Source of the DNA: Schinkia azotoformans LMG 9581
GTDB lineage: Bacteria > Bacillota > Bacilli > Bacillales > Bacillaceae_J
Assembly: GCF_000307855.1 (NCBI RefSeq)
Contig: NZ_AJLR01000148.1
Span: 62,001-126,000, forward strand
Length of the DNA: 64,000 nt
Reading direction: 5' to 3'
Position numbers and translations under genes: made by a program. Within the stretch, counting starts at the first letter, position 1. Every line of letters starts with the position of its first letter. Below the pieces are notes generated by a model that did no database searches, had not been told where the DNA came from, and was given only the letters and a program-made list of their open reading frames with translations. Below, in pieces: positions 37,849 through 46,650 of this stretch.

Positions 37849-37924
37849 CCTTGATACTCTTGCCTCATTTTGTTTATGCAAAGATTAAGTTTAGGTCTTT
37901 GGTGTTAGAATACTATCCACAAAA

Positions 37925-38815
37925 TTAGGCCCGTGGATGATAGGTCTTATATATATCTGTTAATCTAGCTTTTGAAGCTTGTAAATATATTTGAGTTGTT
38001 GAAATATCGGCATGCCCGAGCATTTCTTGAACTGCTTGAAGGTCTGCGCCATTTTCCAAAAGATGAGTAGCAAAGGAATGCCTCAGCGTATGTGGCGTAA
38101 GTTCTTTTTCTATATTTGCATCCTTTCCTATGCCCTTAAGAATCTTCCAAAATCCTTGCCTTGACAGCCTTTGGCCATGGTGATTTACAAATAAAGCCTC
38201 ATTTTCCTTATCTTTAAGTAACTTCCCCCGTGCATTTTCAAGATAATTTACTAATACAGTTGTTGCAATTTTTCCTAATGGAATGACCCTTTCTTTTTTC
38301 CCTTTTCCACTGCAACGAACAAATTGTAAGGAAACATTCACATCTTCCAGATTCAAAGAAACTAATTCCGATACTCGAATTCCGGTGGCGTATAGCAACT
38401 CCAACATGGCCTTATCGCGAACCCCATATTCATTATCCTCTTTAGGTGTATTCAATAAAGTCTCTACCTCAGCTAGTGTCAGCACCGTAGGCATTCTTTT
38501 CTCAAGTTGTGGGGATTGAATATGAAGGGTTGGATCTTCCATCGTAATTTTTTGGCGGAGTAAAAATTGATACAACGCCCGTATTGATGATAACGTTCGG
38601 GAAATGGATGAAGATGCCTTGCCGTTTTCTTTTAAAGATGCTAAATAATTGAATATGTGAATTCGACCAACCGCATCGAATGATTGGAGTTTTTCGGCTG
38701 TTTCAAGATATTTTATATATTGTTTTATATCCCTGCGATAAGAATCAACCGTATTTTTAGCAGCCCCATGTTCAGTCAATAAATATTGTAAAAATTCTTC
38801 TAAGTGGTCATTCAT
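37925..38815 (-). CDS. xerD: Site-specific tyrosine recombinase XerD
   Basis: 296 residues. N-terminal SAM-like core-binding domain (NDHLEEFLQYLLTEHGAAKN), then catalytic domain with Arg in ATGIRVSELVSL, HTLRHSFATHLLENGADLQA, GHADISTTQIYL and the nucleophile Tyr. With XerC it resolves chromosome dimers at dif. It is next to a yqzK-like gene, drm and fur, as in B. subtilis. The gene starts at ATG 38815, after AGGAGAGTTCC. Confidence 0.95.
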   Translation of the reverse strand: MNDHLEEFLQYLLTEHGAAKNTVDSYRRDIKQYIKYLETAEKLQSFDAVGRIHIFNYLASLKENGKASSSISRTLSSIRALYQFLLRQKITMEDPTLHIQSPQLEKRMPTVLTLAEVETLLNTPKEDNEYGVRDKAMLELLYATGIRVSELVSLNLEDVNVSLQFVRCSGKGKKERVIPLGKIATTVLVNYLENARGKLLKDKENEALFVNHHGQRLSRQGFWKILKGIGKDANIEKELTPHTLRHSFATHLLENGADLQAVQEMLGHADISTTQIYLQASKARLTDIYKTYHPRA

Positions 38816-38841
38816 AAAAACTGGAACTCTCCTTTAATGAC

Positions 38842-39066
38842 TTACTCCCCGTTTTGATAAAAATAAATAAGACGATCAACCCATGTAGGTGTAAAATCTT
38901 TTGCTTGAGCAGATACCTTTAAAGCCCCGCCCTCCGGCTCATCATAACGGTGATATTGTTCGTACTCTTGATTTATCCAGATAATTCCGAAATAAAAAAG
39001 CAATGTACAGCCCGTAAATAATATAAAAACTTTTAATGTATCAAAGGCAATTTTTAAAATTGACAT
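38842..39066 (-). CDS. yqzK: YqzK-like small membrane protein (DUF4227)
   Basis: 74 residues. One membrane helix near residues 12-31 (LKVFILFTGCTLLFYFGIIW), then a soluble tail with YEQYHRYDEPEGGALKVSAQ. It is the small gene found between fur and xerD in B. subtilis; function unknown. Translation starts at ATG 39066 with GGAGGAATGAG. Here glyS and a PBP gene intervene between it and fur. Confidence 0.8.
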   Translation of the reverse strand: MSILKIAFDTLKVFILFTGCTLLFYFGIIWINQEYEQYHRYDEPEGGALKVSAQAKDFTPTWVDRLIYFYQNGE

Positions 39067-39227
39067 GTCTCATTCCTCCAAAATCAATAAAAATAGTGTC
39101 AAGTGTACAACCCTATATTTAAAGATATGTCAACAATGAGAAATTTTATACATTGTGGAAAAAAGAAGAAAGTATTCCTTATTCTAAACTACAGAAAAAT
39201 CAAGGATTTGTAAATATAAGGAGATAT

Positions 39228-39267
39228 AAAAGAGGATGTCCAAAGCATTTTTGAACACCCTCTTTTT
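39228..39267 (-). terminator. Terminator after glyS
   Basis: On the minus strand AAAAAAGAGGGTGT pairs with ACATCCTCTTTT around a long loop; the 3' arm ends in TTTTATATC. Confidence 0.65.
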
Positions 39268-39276
39268 TACATGAAA

Positions 39277-40671
39277 TTAAAATTTGGTTTTTTCTTCAAT
39301 AAATTTCTTTAAATCTGCGATCGGCATCCGTTGTTGTTCCATTGTGTCACGGTTACGTACCGTTACCATATTGTCTTCTTTAGAATCAAAGTCATACGTA
39401 ATACAGAATGGTGTCCCGATTTCATCATGGCGGCGGTAACGTTTACCGATGGAGCCAGATTCATCAAAGTCGACCATGAAGTAGTTAGCCAAATCTTCGA
39501 AAATTGCACGTGCCTCATCAGACAATTTTTTAGATAAAGGTAGGATCGCTGCTTTGTATGGTGCTAAAGCAGGGTGGAAGTGCATTACAGAACGAGTTGT
39601 GCCGTCCTCTAGCTCTTCTTCATCATAAGCATCCACTAAAAATGCTAATGTTACGCGGTCTGCCCCGAGTGACGGCTCAACACAGTATGGAATAAAACGC
39701 TCATTCGTTTCTTGATCATGATAGTTGAAATCTTCACCAGAGAATTCCATATGCTGTTTCAAATCGTAATCTGTACGGGAAGCAATACCCCAAAGTTCGC
39801 CCCAGCCGAATGGGAATTTATATTCAATATCCGTTGTTCCATTACTATAGTGAGAAAGTTCTTCTTCTGAATGCTCACGAAGACGCATATTTTCTTTTGT
39901 CATTCCTAATGCTAATAGCCAGTTTTCACAGAATTTTTGCCAGTATTCATACCATTTTAATTCTTCACCCGGTTTACAGAAAAATTCCAACTCCATTTGT
40001 TCGAATTCTCTTGTACGGAAAGTAAAGTTTCCTGGTGTAATCTCGTTGCGGAAGCTTTTACCGATTTGAGCAATTCCGAATGGCAATTTCTTTCTCATTG
40101 TGCGTTGAACGTTTTTGAAGTTAACGAAAATACCTTGTGCTGTTTCAGGACGTAAGAAGATTTGGTTCGCACTTGATTCAGTCACACCTTGATGTGTTTT
40201 AAACATAAGGTTGAACTGACGAATAGATGTAAAATCCTTGCTGCCGCAGTCAGGACATGCAATATCATGCTCTTTAATAAGTTCCTCCATTTTTTCAAAT
40301 GGCAGGCCATCAACAACCAGTTCAAGCCCTTTTTCATCTAATGCATTTTCAATTATTTTATCAGCGCGGTGTCTGGCTTTACATTGTTTGCAATCGATCA
40401 TCGGATCATTGAAATTGCCAATATGTCCTGATGCTTCCCATGTTCTTGGGTTCATAAGAATCGCTGCATCTAAGCCGACATTGTAGGGAGATGCTTGCAC
40501 GAATTTTTGCCACCATGCTTTTTTCACATTATTTTTTAACTCAATTCCTAGTGGACCATAATCCCATGTATTTGCTAAACCACCGTATATTTCAGAGCCT
40601 GGAAAAACAAAGCCCCGATGCTTCGACATTGCGACTATTTTGTCCATTGTTTTTTCTACTGCCATTACCAT
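39277..40671 (-). CDS. glyS: Glycyl-tRNA synthetase, single-chain (class II) type
   Basis: 464 residues. Eukaryote/archaea-type Gly[22 protein letters not shown] at the start, class II motif 2 in ARPET-like [13 protein letters not shown] with [20 protein letters not shown], and the C-terminal anticodon domain ([20 protein letters not shown]). It charges tRNA-Gly. B. subtilis uses the two-subunit glyQ-glyS enzyme instead, so this is a different enzyme type. A complete glycine T-box leader (40690-40960) controls it. Confidence 0.95.
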   Translation of the reverse strand: MVMAVEKTMDKIVAMSKHRGFVFPGSEIYGGLANTWDYGPLGIELKNNVKKAWWQKFVQASPYNVGLDAAILMNPRTWEASGHIGNFNDPMIDCKQCKARHRADKIIENALDEKGLELVVDGLPFEKMEELIKEHDIACPDCGSKDFTSIRQFNLMFKTHQGVTESSANQIFLRPETAQGIFVNFKNVQRTMRKKLPFGIAQIGKSFRNEITPGNFTFRTREFEQMELEFFCKPGEELKWYEYWQKFCENWLLALGMTKENMRLREHSEEELSHYSNGTTDIEYKFPFGWGELWGIASRTDYDLKQHMEFSGEDFNYHDQETNERFIPYCVEPSLGADRVTLAFLVDAYDEEELEDGTTRSVMHFHPALAPYKAAILPLSKKLSDEARAIFEDLANYFMVDFDESGSIGKRYRRHDEIGTPFCITYDFDSKEDNMVTVRNRDTMEQQRMPIADLKKFIEEKTKF

Positions 40672-40689
40672 GCACTCCTTAGATTAAAT

Positions 40690-40960
40690 AAATATACATA
40701 TAAAAAAGCTCCCATCCCTAAGCCAAAAATATCAGCTTAGGGACGAGAGCATTATTCCCGCGGTTCCACCCTAATTAGTACATTGCAAAACGGTATAGCT
40801 TTACCAATGCACTCACTTTAAAATAGTTAACTCCAGACTGCCGTTTCACTGAATTTCTTTACAAGGCTTTCACCATCCCTTGCTCGCTAAAAAGAGATTG
40901 TTCAGCTACTATTGTCCTTCATAGTTTTAACCAAATATGAATTTGTAAGATATCATACCA
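40690..40960 (-). promoter_or_regulatory. T-box riboswitch of glyS, glycine specifier GGC
   Basis: On the minus strand the conserved T-box AGGGTGGAACCGCG (40772-40759) is followed by the terminator GCTCTCGTCCCTAAGC ... GCTTAGGGATGGGAGC with TTTTTT. The Stem I distal motif AGGGATGGTGAAAGCC is clear (40884-40869). GAAAC is followed by GGC at 40842-40840, then AGTCTGGAG, which is the specifier loop pattern. GGC is a glycine codon, which agrees with the gene. Confidence 0.92.
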
Positions 40961-40991
40961 ATTAGGTAATGAAACGTCAAGACCAAGTTTA

Positions 40992-43121
40992 TTATTGTTG
41001 AATATTTTCTGCTTCTGTGTTCGTATTCGCAGTTGTATTTCCGGATGTATCATTCCCTGTCTGTTGATCTTCAGTTGACGGTGTCGCTTCTGATTTCTTC
41101 AGTTCAAAATAAGCATCCATTATACGACGGCCAATATATTTATTAATCGGATGTTTATCAGAGCTTACCCATGGAACTACAACGGAGAAAGCGACCTCTG
41201 GATTATCGAATGGAGCATAGCCGACTAAGCTCAAATTATACGTACTTGCTCCATAATATTCTCTTTTTGGCCCGTAATATTGACTCTGCGCTGTACCCGT
41301 TTTTCCCGCGGGACTGTATGGTGCATTACCAAAGTAGGCATAGGCCGTCCCACCGGACTCTTGATACACTTGACGGAAACCTTCCTGCACACGCTTCACA
41401 TATTTTTCATCCATATCCACTTTATTTAACACATCTGGTTTAAATTCGTATTGCACATTACCCATTTCTGTATCATTGGTTGGCTTTCTGATTTCTTTCA
41501 CGATAATCGGCTTCATCCTGTAACCGCCGTTAGCTATTGTTGACACATATTGCGCCATTTGTAGTGGTGTATAGGAATCATACTGCCCAATACTCATAAA
41601 TAGCAACAAACCCGGCCTAGTTTCTTTTCCGATATAACCACTCGCCTCATTTGGCAAATCAATACCTGTTTTTACTCCTAAGCCAAATTGGCTGAAATAA
41701 TAGCGCATCATATCAAAATATTTTGGTTGAATATTTAATGGTTCATTGTAACGGTATACAGCATTTGCCATATTGATTGTAGTTTTAAACATATAAACGT
41801 TTGAAGATTTCTTTAATGCTGTTAAATCATTGATGGAACCCATTCTTGTATAAGATCCTGTTAATTTCGTTCCCTTAATTTGAAGCGGTTCATCATACAG
41901 AAAAGTGCCAGGCTTGATCGCACCTGTTTGGTAGCCCGTTAGGATCGTAGCCCCCTTTACAGCAGAGCCCATTTCGTATTGACTTGTCATTGTTCCGATT
42001 GCAAAATCTTGAACTTCGAGTTTCCCGTTATTAGTAACGAGCTGCTTACCCGCTAATGAAAGAATCTCACCAGTTTTCGGATTCATCATGACAACGAAAG
42101 CACGGTCCATCAAATAGTTGCCGACCGTCTTTTTCGCTTTCATTAATTCTTCTTCAATAATTTGTTCAACCTTCTTTTGAAGCTCCATATCAAGGGTCAA
42201 AATAAGGTCTTGGCCGCGTTCGCCTTCTGACACAACCTCTGTGTCAAGGATATTGCCGCTTTTATCTTTAATGAACTTAACCTTTTCTTTACTTCCTCTT
42301 AAAACATCCTCATATTGTTGTTCAATATAACTTGCCCCGATTCTATCATTCCGGCTGTAATCCCGTGCTAAATAATAGTCTATTTTTTCAGCTGGGAGGC
42401 CTTGGGTTACATTTCCTAAAATGGTTTGAAAGGTCGTGCCATAATTATATTTCCGATCCCAGTTTGTCATAATATCGATTCCAGGGAGTTCACTTAAATG
42501 CTCACTAACAACCGCAAATTCCGTTTGGGAAACATGGTCCTTGACAATATTTAAGGTGAGATCATAGCCACGGTCTAATTCCCGTTTGATTTTGAAAACT
42601 TCAAGCTCCTCTGGAGTAAAAACGGATATGTCCTCTTTTGTTATCCGTTTGAGTTGTAATTTATACAGTTCATTATCCTCAAGCTCCTTGAATTCCTTTT
42701 CGGTATACTTTTCTTTTGCTTTTTCAGGGAACTTAATCAGCCAATAATCCTTTAAATCACGTTCATCCTTTTCTGAAATATCATTGATAGGCATTTCAAT
42801 ATATTTTGCTAATTGAGTCGCGACTTTCAATCTTTCTTCATGTGAAGTACCGGGCATGCGAGAATATACAATCGCATTTACTGGCTCATTATCAACAATC
42901 GTTCTCCACTTACGGTCATAAATTTTCCCGCGCGGAACTGGATTTTCGACAATTATATTCTCTGTTCTTTCAAGCTCTTTTGTATATTCCTCTCCATTAA
43001 CAATTTGAACAACTCCCAGTCTCAAAATAACTATCGAAAACAGGAGAAAAACTGAGAAAAATAAAAAGTTCAAACGAAACGGGATATGGGATTTCTTTTT
43101 TGTATTATCATGATTCGTCAT
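40992..43121 (-). CDS. pbpA: Class B penicillin-binding protein (PBP2-type transpeptidase)
   Basis: 709 residues. A short cytoplasmic N-terminus and one membrane anchor (about residues 15-40), a PBP dimer domain (RTENIIVENPVPRGKIYDRK) and a large helical/beta linker, then the transpeptidase domain: SxxK in MGSAVKGAT, SxN in SSNVYMF, KTG in AGKTGTAQ. The C-terminus is a polar, Thr/Asn-rich tail. It cross-links wall peptidoglycan during elongation. It is between fur and glyS, where B. subtilis has no such gene. The pbpA symbol is by general similarity; a sister PBP such as PbpH is possible. Confidence 0.9.
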   Translation of the reverse strand: MTNHDNTKKKSHIPFRLNFLFFSVFLLFSIVILRLGVVQIVNGEEYTKELERTENIIVENPVPRGKIYDRKWRTIVDNEPVNAIVYSRMPGTSHEERLKVATQLAKYIEMPINDISEKDERDLKDYWLIKFPEKAKEKYTEKEFKELEDNELYKLQLKRITKEDISVFTPEELEVFKIKRELDRGYDLTLNIVKDHVSQTEFAVVSEHLSELPGIDIMTNWDRKYNYGTTFQTILGNVTQGLPAEKIDYYLARDYSRNDRIGASYIEQQYEDVLRGSKEKVKFIKDKSGNILDTEVVSEGERGQDLILTLDMELQKKVEQIIEEELMKAKKTVGNYLMDRAFVVMMNPKTGEILSLAGKQLVTNNGKLEVQDFAIGTMTSQYEMGSAVKGATILTGYQTGAIKPGTFLYDEPLQIKGTKLTGSYTRMGSINDLTALKKSSNVYMFKTTINMANAVYRYNEPLNIQPKYFDMMRYYFSQFGLGVKTGIDLPNEASGYIGKETRPGLLLFMSIGQYDSYTPLQMAQYVSTIANGGYRMKPIIVKEIRKPTNDTEMGNVQYEFKPDVLNKVDMDEKYVKRVQEGFRQVYQESGGTAYAYFGNAPYSPAGKTGTAQSQYYGPKREYYGASTYNLSLVGYAPFDNPEVAFSVVVPWVSSDKHPINKYIGRRIMDAYFELKKSEATPSTEDQQTGNDTSGNTTANTNTEAENIQQ

Positions 43122-43175
43122 TTATAGTCATCCTTATCTTTTCTAGCCCTTTACGTATATTAATACATTATACCA

Positions 43176-43212
43176 TAAAAAAATAACCTGCCTTCTATTC
43201 AAAGGCAAGGTT
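43176..43212 (-). terminator. Terminator overlapping the 3' end of fur
   Basis: On the minus strand AACCTTGCCTT pairs with AAGGCAGGTT, followed by ATTTTTTTATGG. The left arm is inside the fur coding sequence. Confidence 0.7.
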
Positions 43213-43683
43213 TTTGTATTTTTCTTTCGCTTCTTTCCCATGGCAGCGATGACATACACCATGGAAGGTAAGACGGTGATCTTTGATTTTAAAATTCCAA
43301 TCTTTTTCAATTATTTTTTCAACTTCACCTAATAAATCCTCTTGAACTTCATCCACAGCACCGCATTCCATGCATACTAAGTGATGGTGGAAATGGGCAG
43401 CACCCTCTTTTCTTAAATCATAACGGGCAACTCCGTCTCCAAAATTAATTTTATCCACTATTTTTAATTCTGTTAGTAACTCCAACGTACGATATACTGT
43501 CGCTAATCCTATTTCAGGATATTTTTCTTTCACGAGGAGGTAAACATCTTCAGCACTAAGATGATCTTCTTCATGCTCTAATAAGACCCGGACGGTTGCT
43601 TCACGTTGTGGTGTCAATTTATAACTTTGAGAATGCAGCTGCTTTTTTATTCTTTCTATTCTTTTTTCCATAGAAGATTCCAT
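43195..43683 (-). CDS. fur: Ferric uptake regulator Fur
   Basis: 162 residues from ATG 43683 (GGGAGGGG upstream). N-terminal winged helix (KLTPQREATVRVLLEHEEDH), then the DNA-recognition segment EIGLATVYRTLELLTELKIV and the metal site motif HFHHHLVCMECG with a second CxxC (CHRCHG). It represses iron-uptake genes with Fe2+. In B. subtilis fur is between spoIIM and yqzK; the order is kept, apart from the added PBP and glyS. Confidence 0.95.
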   Translation of the reverse strand: MESSMEKRIERIKKQLHSQSYKLTPQREATVRVLLEHEEDHLSAEDVYLLVKEKYPEIGLATVYRTLELLTELKIVDKINFGDGVARYDLRKEGAAHFHHHLVCMECGAVDEVQEDLLGEVEKIIEKDWNFKIKDHRLTFHGVCHRCHGKEAKEKYKNLAFE

Positions 43684-43818
43684 AGAAGACCCCTCCCTCG
43701 TTCTCAATTATCATTATAGTCGATATACGAAAAGGGTGTCAAATTAGAATTATACTAAATTCTAAAGGTTAATTTAATTCCCTTATTAAAATTATTCTAA
43801 ATTGATCAGAAAATCAAT

Positions 43819-44460
43819 CTAATTATAAATGACATCGATCACATTTTTCATTAGAATTGGAGAAACATAGGCTTCAAAAGAGGAGGCTACACTGATGATT
43901 AATAAAATGCCGGCCATAACAAAGGAATACCGTACAAAATAAGGGAATATTGGTTCATTTACCTTTTTAACAAACTGCTTCCGGATCATCCTAATTGAAA
44001 AGGAAATGGCAGCCGTTGCGATAAAAATAAACCCTGGAACTAAAATCAAATTTTGCGGCATAACCGAAACAAAGGATAATAAAAATCCGTACCAGCCCAT
44101 TTGATTCACTAAGAAACCAACTGTAAAACCAACGACAATTCCTTTTAAGAACAGTAAAATTAATATGATTGGCAAACCGATAATGGATAAGCCTAAAATC
44201 CACATTAATCCAACGTACTTGGCATAGTGAATAAAGCTTTGTTTAAACATTAATGAGGCATTGGCAAATTCACCATGTGATACTTGTCCGAAGAAGCGGC
44301 TTAAGTAATAGTATAGGTCCTCCTTTTGTGAATAGCTTAAGCTGTTCACGATGATCGCCCCAAAAATGACTCCTATTAATAATAAGACAGTCGTAAATAA
44401 ATAGATCGATGAGTTTTCTCGAAAATGATTCATAACGACTGATTTTAATGTGCGGTTCAT
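43819..44460 (-). CDS. spoIIM: Stage II sporulation protein M
   Basis: 213 residues, an integral membrane protein of about five helices: FLFTTVLLLIGVIFGAIIVN-like segment near the start (SIYLFTTVLLLIGVIFGAII), and FLVNQMGWYGFLLSFVSVMP. With SpoIIP and SpoIID it forms the DMP complex for septal peptidoglycan hydrolysis in engulfment. A SigE-type promoter (44502-44527) precedes it. Confidence 0.95.
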   Translation of the reverse strand: MNRTLKSVVMNHFRENSSIYLFTTVLLLIGVIFGAIIVNSLSYSQKEDLYYYLSRFFGQVSHGEFANASLMFKQSFIHYAKYVGLMWILGLSIIGLPIILILLFLKGIVVGFTVGFLVNQMGWYGFLLSFVSVMPQNLILVPGFIFIATAAISFSIRMIRKQFVKKVNEPIFPYFVRYSFVMAGILLIISVASSFEAYVSPILMKNVIDVIYN

Positions 44461-44501
44461 AAAAAATCCCCCTCAAAAAACAATAAGTAGAGCTTTACTG
44501 T

Positions 44502-44527
44502 ATTCTATGAGGTTTTGGGAATTCTAT
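44502..44527 (-). promoter_or_regulatory. SigE-type promoter of spoIIM
   Basis: ATA (44527-44525), 15 bases, CATAGAAT (44509-44502) on the minus strand, which matches CATANANT. spoIIM of B. subtilis is known to be SigE-controlled. The spacing is the same as at dacB (15748-15773). Confidence 0.6.
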
Positions 44528-44546
44528 GACTCTATTTTTTGAGCAT

Positions 44547-45743
44547 TCATTCTATCCTTATTTTTCCGTAGCGTCCACCACCGCCAGCTGTTACTGATAA
44601 CTCCCCTTTTCTTGCCTGCAAAATCATCTCAGCAATACATGAGCTTACGATTTTTTGCAGCTCTTCTTTAGGAACAAAATGAATAATATTCATTTCTGTC
44701 CCAAAATGGTCGCGCAGTTTTTCCAACGTTTTCGGTCCAAGCTTTGGGATAAAATCCAATGGGACTTGATGGATATAGGGAGGACGTTCTTCTATTTTTA
44801 TTTTCTCTACCAAATGTCCCTGCTCTTTTTCCTGTACCATTTTTAGCTCAAGTAAACGTTCGTATACCCCTTTTGTCATTCCTTTATGTCCACAGGCTGG
44901 ACAGCATTCCCAGTTGTCCTCTAATCGTGTCAAGCATTTCGCACATGTCGTTCGATGATATTTACCGAGCCTTGGGTCCAGTCCGTAGTTCGCAAAAATT
45001 TTCCGGTCCTGTTTATTCGCTAGAGCCAGTTTTAATTCAGAAAAAGTAGGGCGATCCATTCGAATGGCTTGGTACTCTCTAGCAATTTTCCCTAATGAAT
45101 GGGCATCAGAATTAGATAAAAACGTAAACTGATGGAGTTCCATTAATTGATCGGCCATTTCGGTATTGGAACTAAGCCCAAGTTCCACTGCATCTATTAA
45201 TTTCGGGTCTAATATTTCCGTAAGTGATACGTTTACACCTACACCATATAGACTTTTGAACGGTGTAAAAACATGAGCCGGAATAAACAGACCGCCTAAC
45301 TGCTTCACTTTTTCTTGAAGATTCCGCCCTGTTTCATAGATGCGCTGTGTACTTAGTGTGATATTTTTCATCCGCTCTTGTAACCAACCACTAAATGTCT
45401 CCATAATAGCTAAGGTTGGGAAAAACGCCAACACATGAATGGGTCCATGGCAAGTCTCATCATAAACTTCTATCTCTGAGCCTAAAATTAAAGTAACATT
45501 TGAAAAACGAAGGCCGCCTCCTTCTTCTTCAACTACTTTTTCCTCTTCTATTAAGACCTTTAATTCCTGTAGAACCTCCGGAACATGACAATCAATCACC
45601 CCGATCATATCCATTCCTTTTATAAAAGAGGCTTCATATAAAATATTTTCAATTGTTAAAGACTTCGCCCCCGTAATTTTTACGGGCCGTCCAGTTTTTG
45701 TTCGCCCAATATGGATATGAAGGTCTACGAAAAATTGCTTCAT
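44547..45743 (-). CDS. yqxK: Endonuclease Q-like PHP domain protein
   Basis: 398 residues. PHP-type metal motifs: DLHIHIGR at the start, VIDCHVPE, HAFT-like PAHVFTP, and SNSDAHSLG. It has a C4 zinc finger (CAKC ... CPACG, residues about 273-295) and a helix-hairpin-helix like segment (FIPKLGPKTLEKLRDHF). This domain set is that of TIGR00375/EndoQ, which in Pyrococcus and B. pumilus cuts DNA 5' of uracil, hypoxanthine and abasic sites. It overlaps nudF by 4 bases, so both are made together. The EndoQ role is from family knowledge; B. subtilis yqxK is the related gene. Confidence 0.85.
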   Translation of the reverse strand: MKQFFVDLHIHIGRTKTGRPVKITGAKSLTIENILYEASFIKGMDMIGVIDCHVPEVLQELKVLIEEEKVVEEEGGGLRFSNVTLILGSEIEVYDETCHGPIHVLAFFPTLAIMETFSGWLQERMKNITLSTQRIYETGRNLQEKVKQLGGLFIPAHVFTPFKSLYGVGVNVSLTEILDPKLIDAVELGLSSNTEMADQLMELHQFTFLSNSDAHSLGKIAREYQAIRMDRPTFSELKLALANKQDRKIFANYGLDPRLGKYHRTTCAKCLTRLEDNWECCPACGHKGMTKGVYERLLELKMVQEKEQGHLVEKIKIEERPPYIHQVPLDFIPKLGPKTLEKLRDHFGTEMNIIHFVPKEELQKIVSSCIAEMILQARKGELSVTAGGGGRYGKIRIE

Positions 45744-46294
45744 AATAATCCCTGACTTTGCTTCAACTGTAAATATTGAACGGCGTAAACAGTCTTAGCA
45801 TCATATATTTTATTCTCTTCTATTAATGTCCCGGCCTCATCAAGGGTAACCTCTAGCAAATCTAGGAATTCATCATCGTCCAAACCCGCGGAATTTTCTA
45901 GCTTTTCTAACCGATCTGTATAGTAGACATGAACGATTTCATCTGCAAAACCTGGTGAAGTATAGAAAGATTGAATATGCTTAATAGAGTCCGACTTATA
46001 ACCCGTTTCCTCCTCCAATTCACGCCGGGCGCAGTCAAATGGTTTTTCTCCCGGCTCAAGTTTTCCCGCCGGAATTTCATAAATAATCATATCAAGCGGT
46101 TTTCGATATTGGCGAACTAATAGCAGTTTTTTTTCATCTGTTAACGCAATAATCGCAACAGCTCCGGGGTGCCTTACAATTTCTCGTTTACTTGTATGCC
46201 CATTAGGGAGCTCGACCTCATCCAAACTAACCTTAATAATATTACCATTGTAAATTTCTGTAGATGATAATGTTTTTTCTCTTAAATGTTCCAT
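45740..46294 (-). CDS. nudF: ADP-ribose pyrophosphatase (Nudix)
   Basis: 184 residues from ATG 46294, after AAGGAG; the longer frame to 46363 has no ribosome site. Nudix box GKLEPGEKPFDCARRELEEE followed by TGY is complete. It hydrolyses ADP-ribose to AMP and ribose-5-phosphate. Gene order nudF-(EndoQ)-spoIIM-fur is as in B. subtilis. Confidence 0.93.
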   Translation of the reverse strand: MEHLREKTLSSTEIYNGNIIKVSLDEVELPNGHTSKREIVRHPGAVAIIALTDEKKLLLVRQYRKPLDMIIYEIPAGKLEPGEKPFDCARRELEEETGYKSDSIKHIQSFYTSPGFADEIVHVYYTDRLEKLENSAGLDDDEFLDLLEVTLDEAGTLIEENKIYDAKTVYAVQYLQLKQSQGLL

Positions 46295-46354
46295 ATTTTT
46301 GCAACTCCTTGTTCTACTTCTCATCAATCTATCATAAAGTCTACCATACCAAAA

Positions 46355-46402
46355 GAAAAGCAAAAGCGCCCGTTCAGCGCACGACAGGACTGGAGCTAGA
46401 CC
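46355..46402. repeat. Short interspersed repeat, diverged copy
   Basis: GAAAAGCAAAAGCGCCCGTTCAG begins a copy of the element found at 401-600 and 52084-52141; the end is GGACTGGAGCTAGACC. It has lost the pairing GGGCGC arm. It sits in the gap between divergent genes nudF and 46422. Confidence 0.55.
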
Positions 46403-46421
46403 GTGAAAAGGAGACCTATTT

Positions 46422-46640
46422 ATGAAGATCTATGTTCAAAACAACAGCTTTAAAATGGTAGGAAAAGTAAAAGAAATTCGAGCCATGCTAAAAGAATATA
46501 GCCAGCATTTTACTTCCGTAAATGAATTGATTGAAAAAAATAATCATACGTATACGATCGTTTCTACTTCTACCAATAAGATGCCAAAACGCTCGCAATA
46601 TTATTTACTGTTTCCTCAAAAAAATAAAAAACTGCCATAA
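46422..46640 (+). CDS. Small conserved-type protein of unknown function (72 residues)
   Basis: ATG 46422 follows GAAAAGGAGACC, a good ribosome site. A soluble, basic protein: MKIYVQNNSFKMVGKVKEIR, then MLKEYSQHFTSVNELIEKN and a C-terminal KNKKLP. It looks like an alpha/beta fold. No family recognised. It is divergent from nudF and convergent with the ABC permease gene, with which it shares a weak hairpin at its stop. Confidence 0.65.
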   Translation: MKIYVQNNSFKMVGKVKEIRAMLKEYSQHFTSVNELIEKNNHTYTIVSTSTNKMPKRSQYYLLFPQKNKKLP

Positions 46641-46647
46641 AGACAGT
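46631..46647. terminator. Weak shared hairpin at the convergent ends
   Basis: ACTG pairs with CAGT; on the minus strand it is followed by TTTTTTATTTTTTTG and suits the ABC permease gene. It overlaps the stop codon of the small plus-strand gene. Confidence 0.4.
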
Positions 46648-46650
46648 CTT

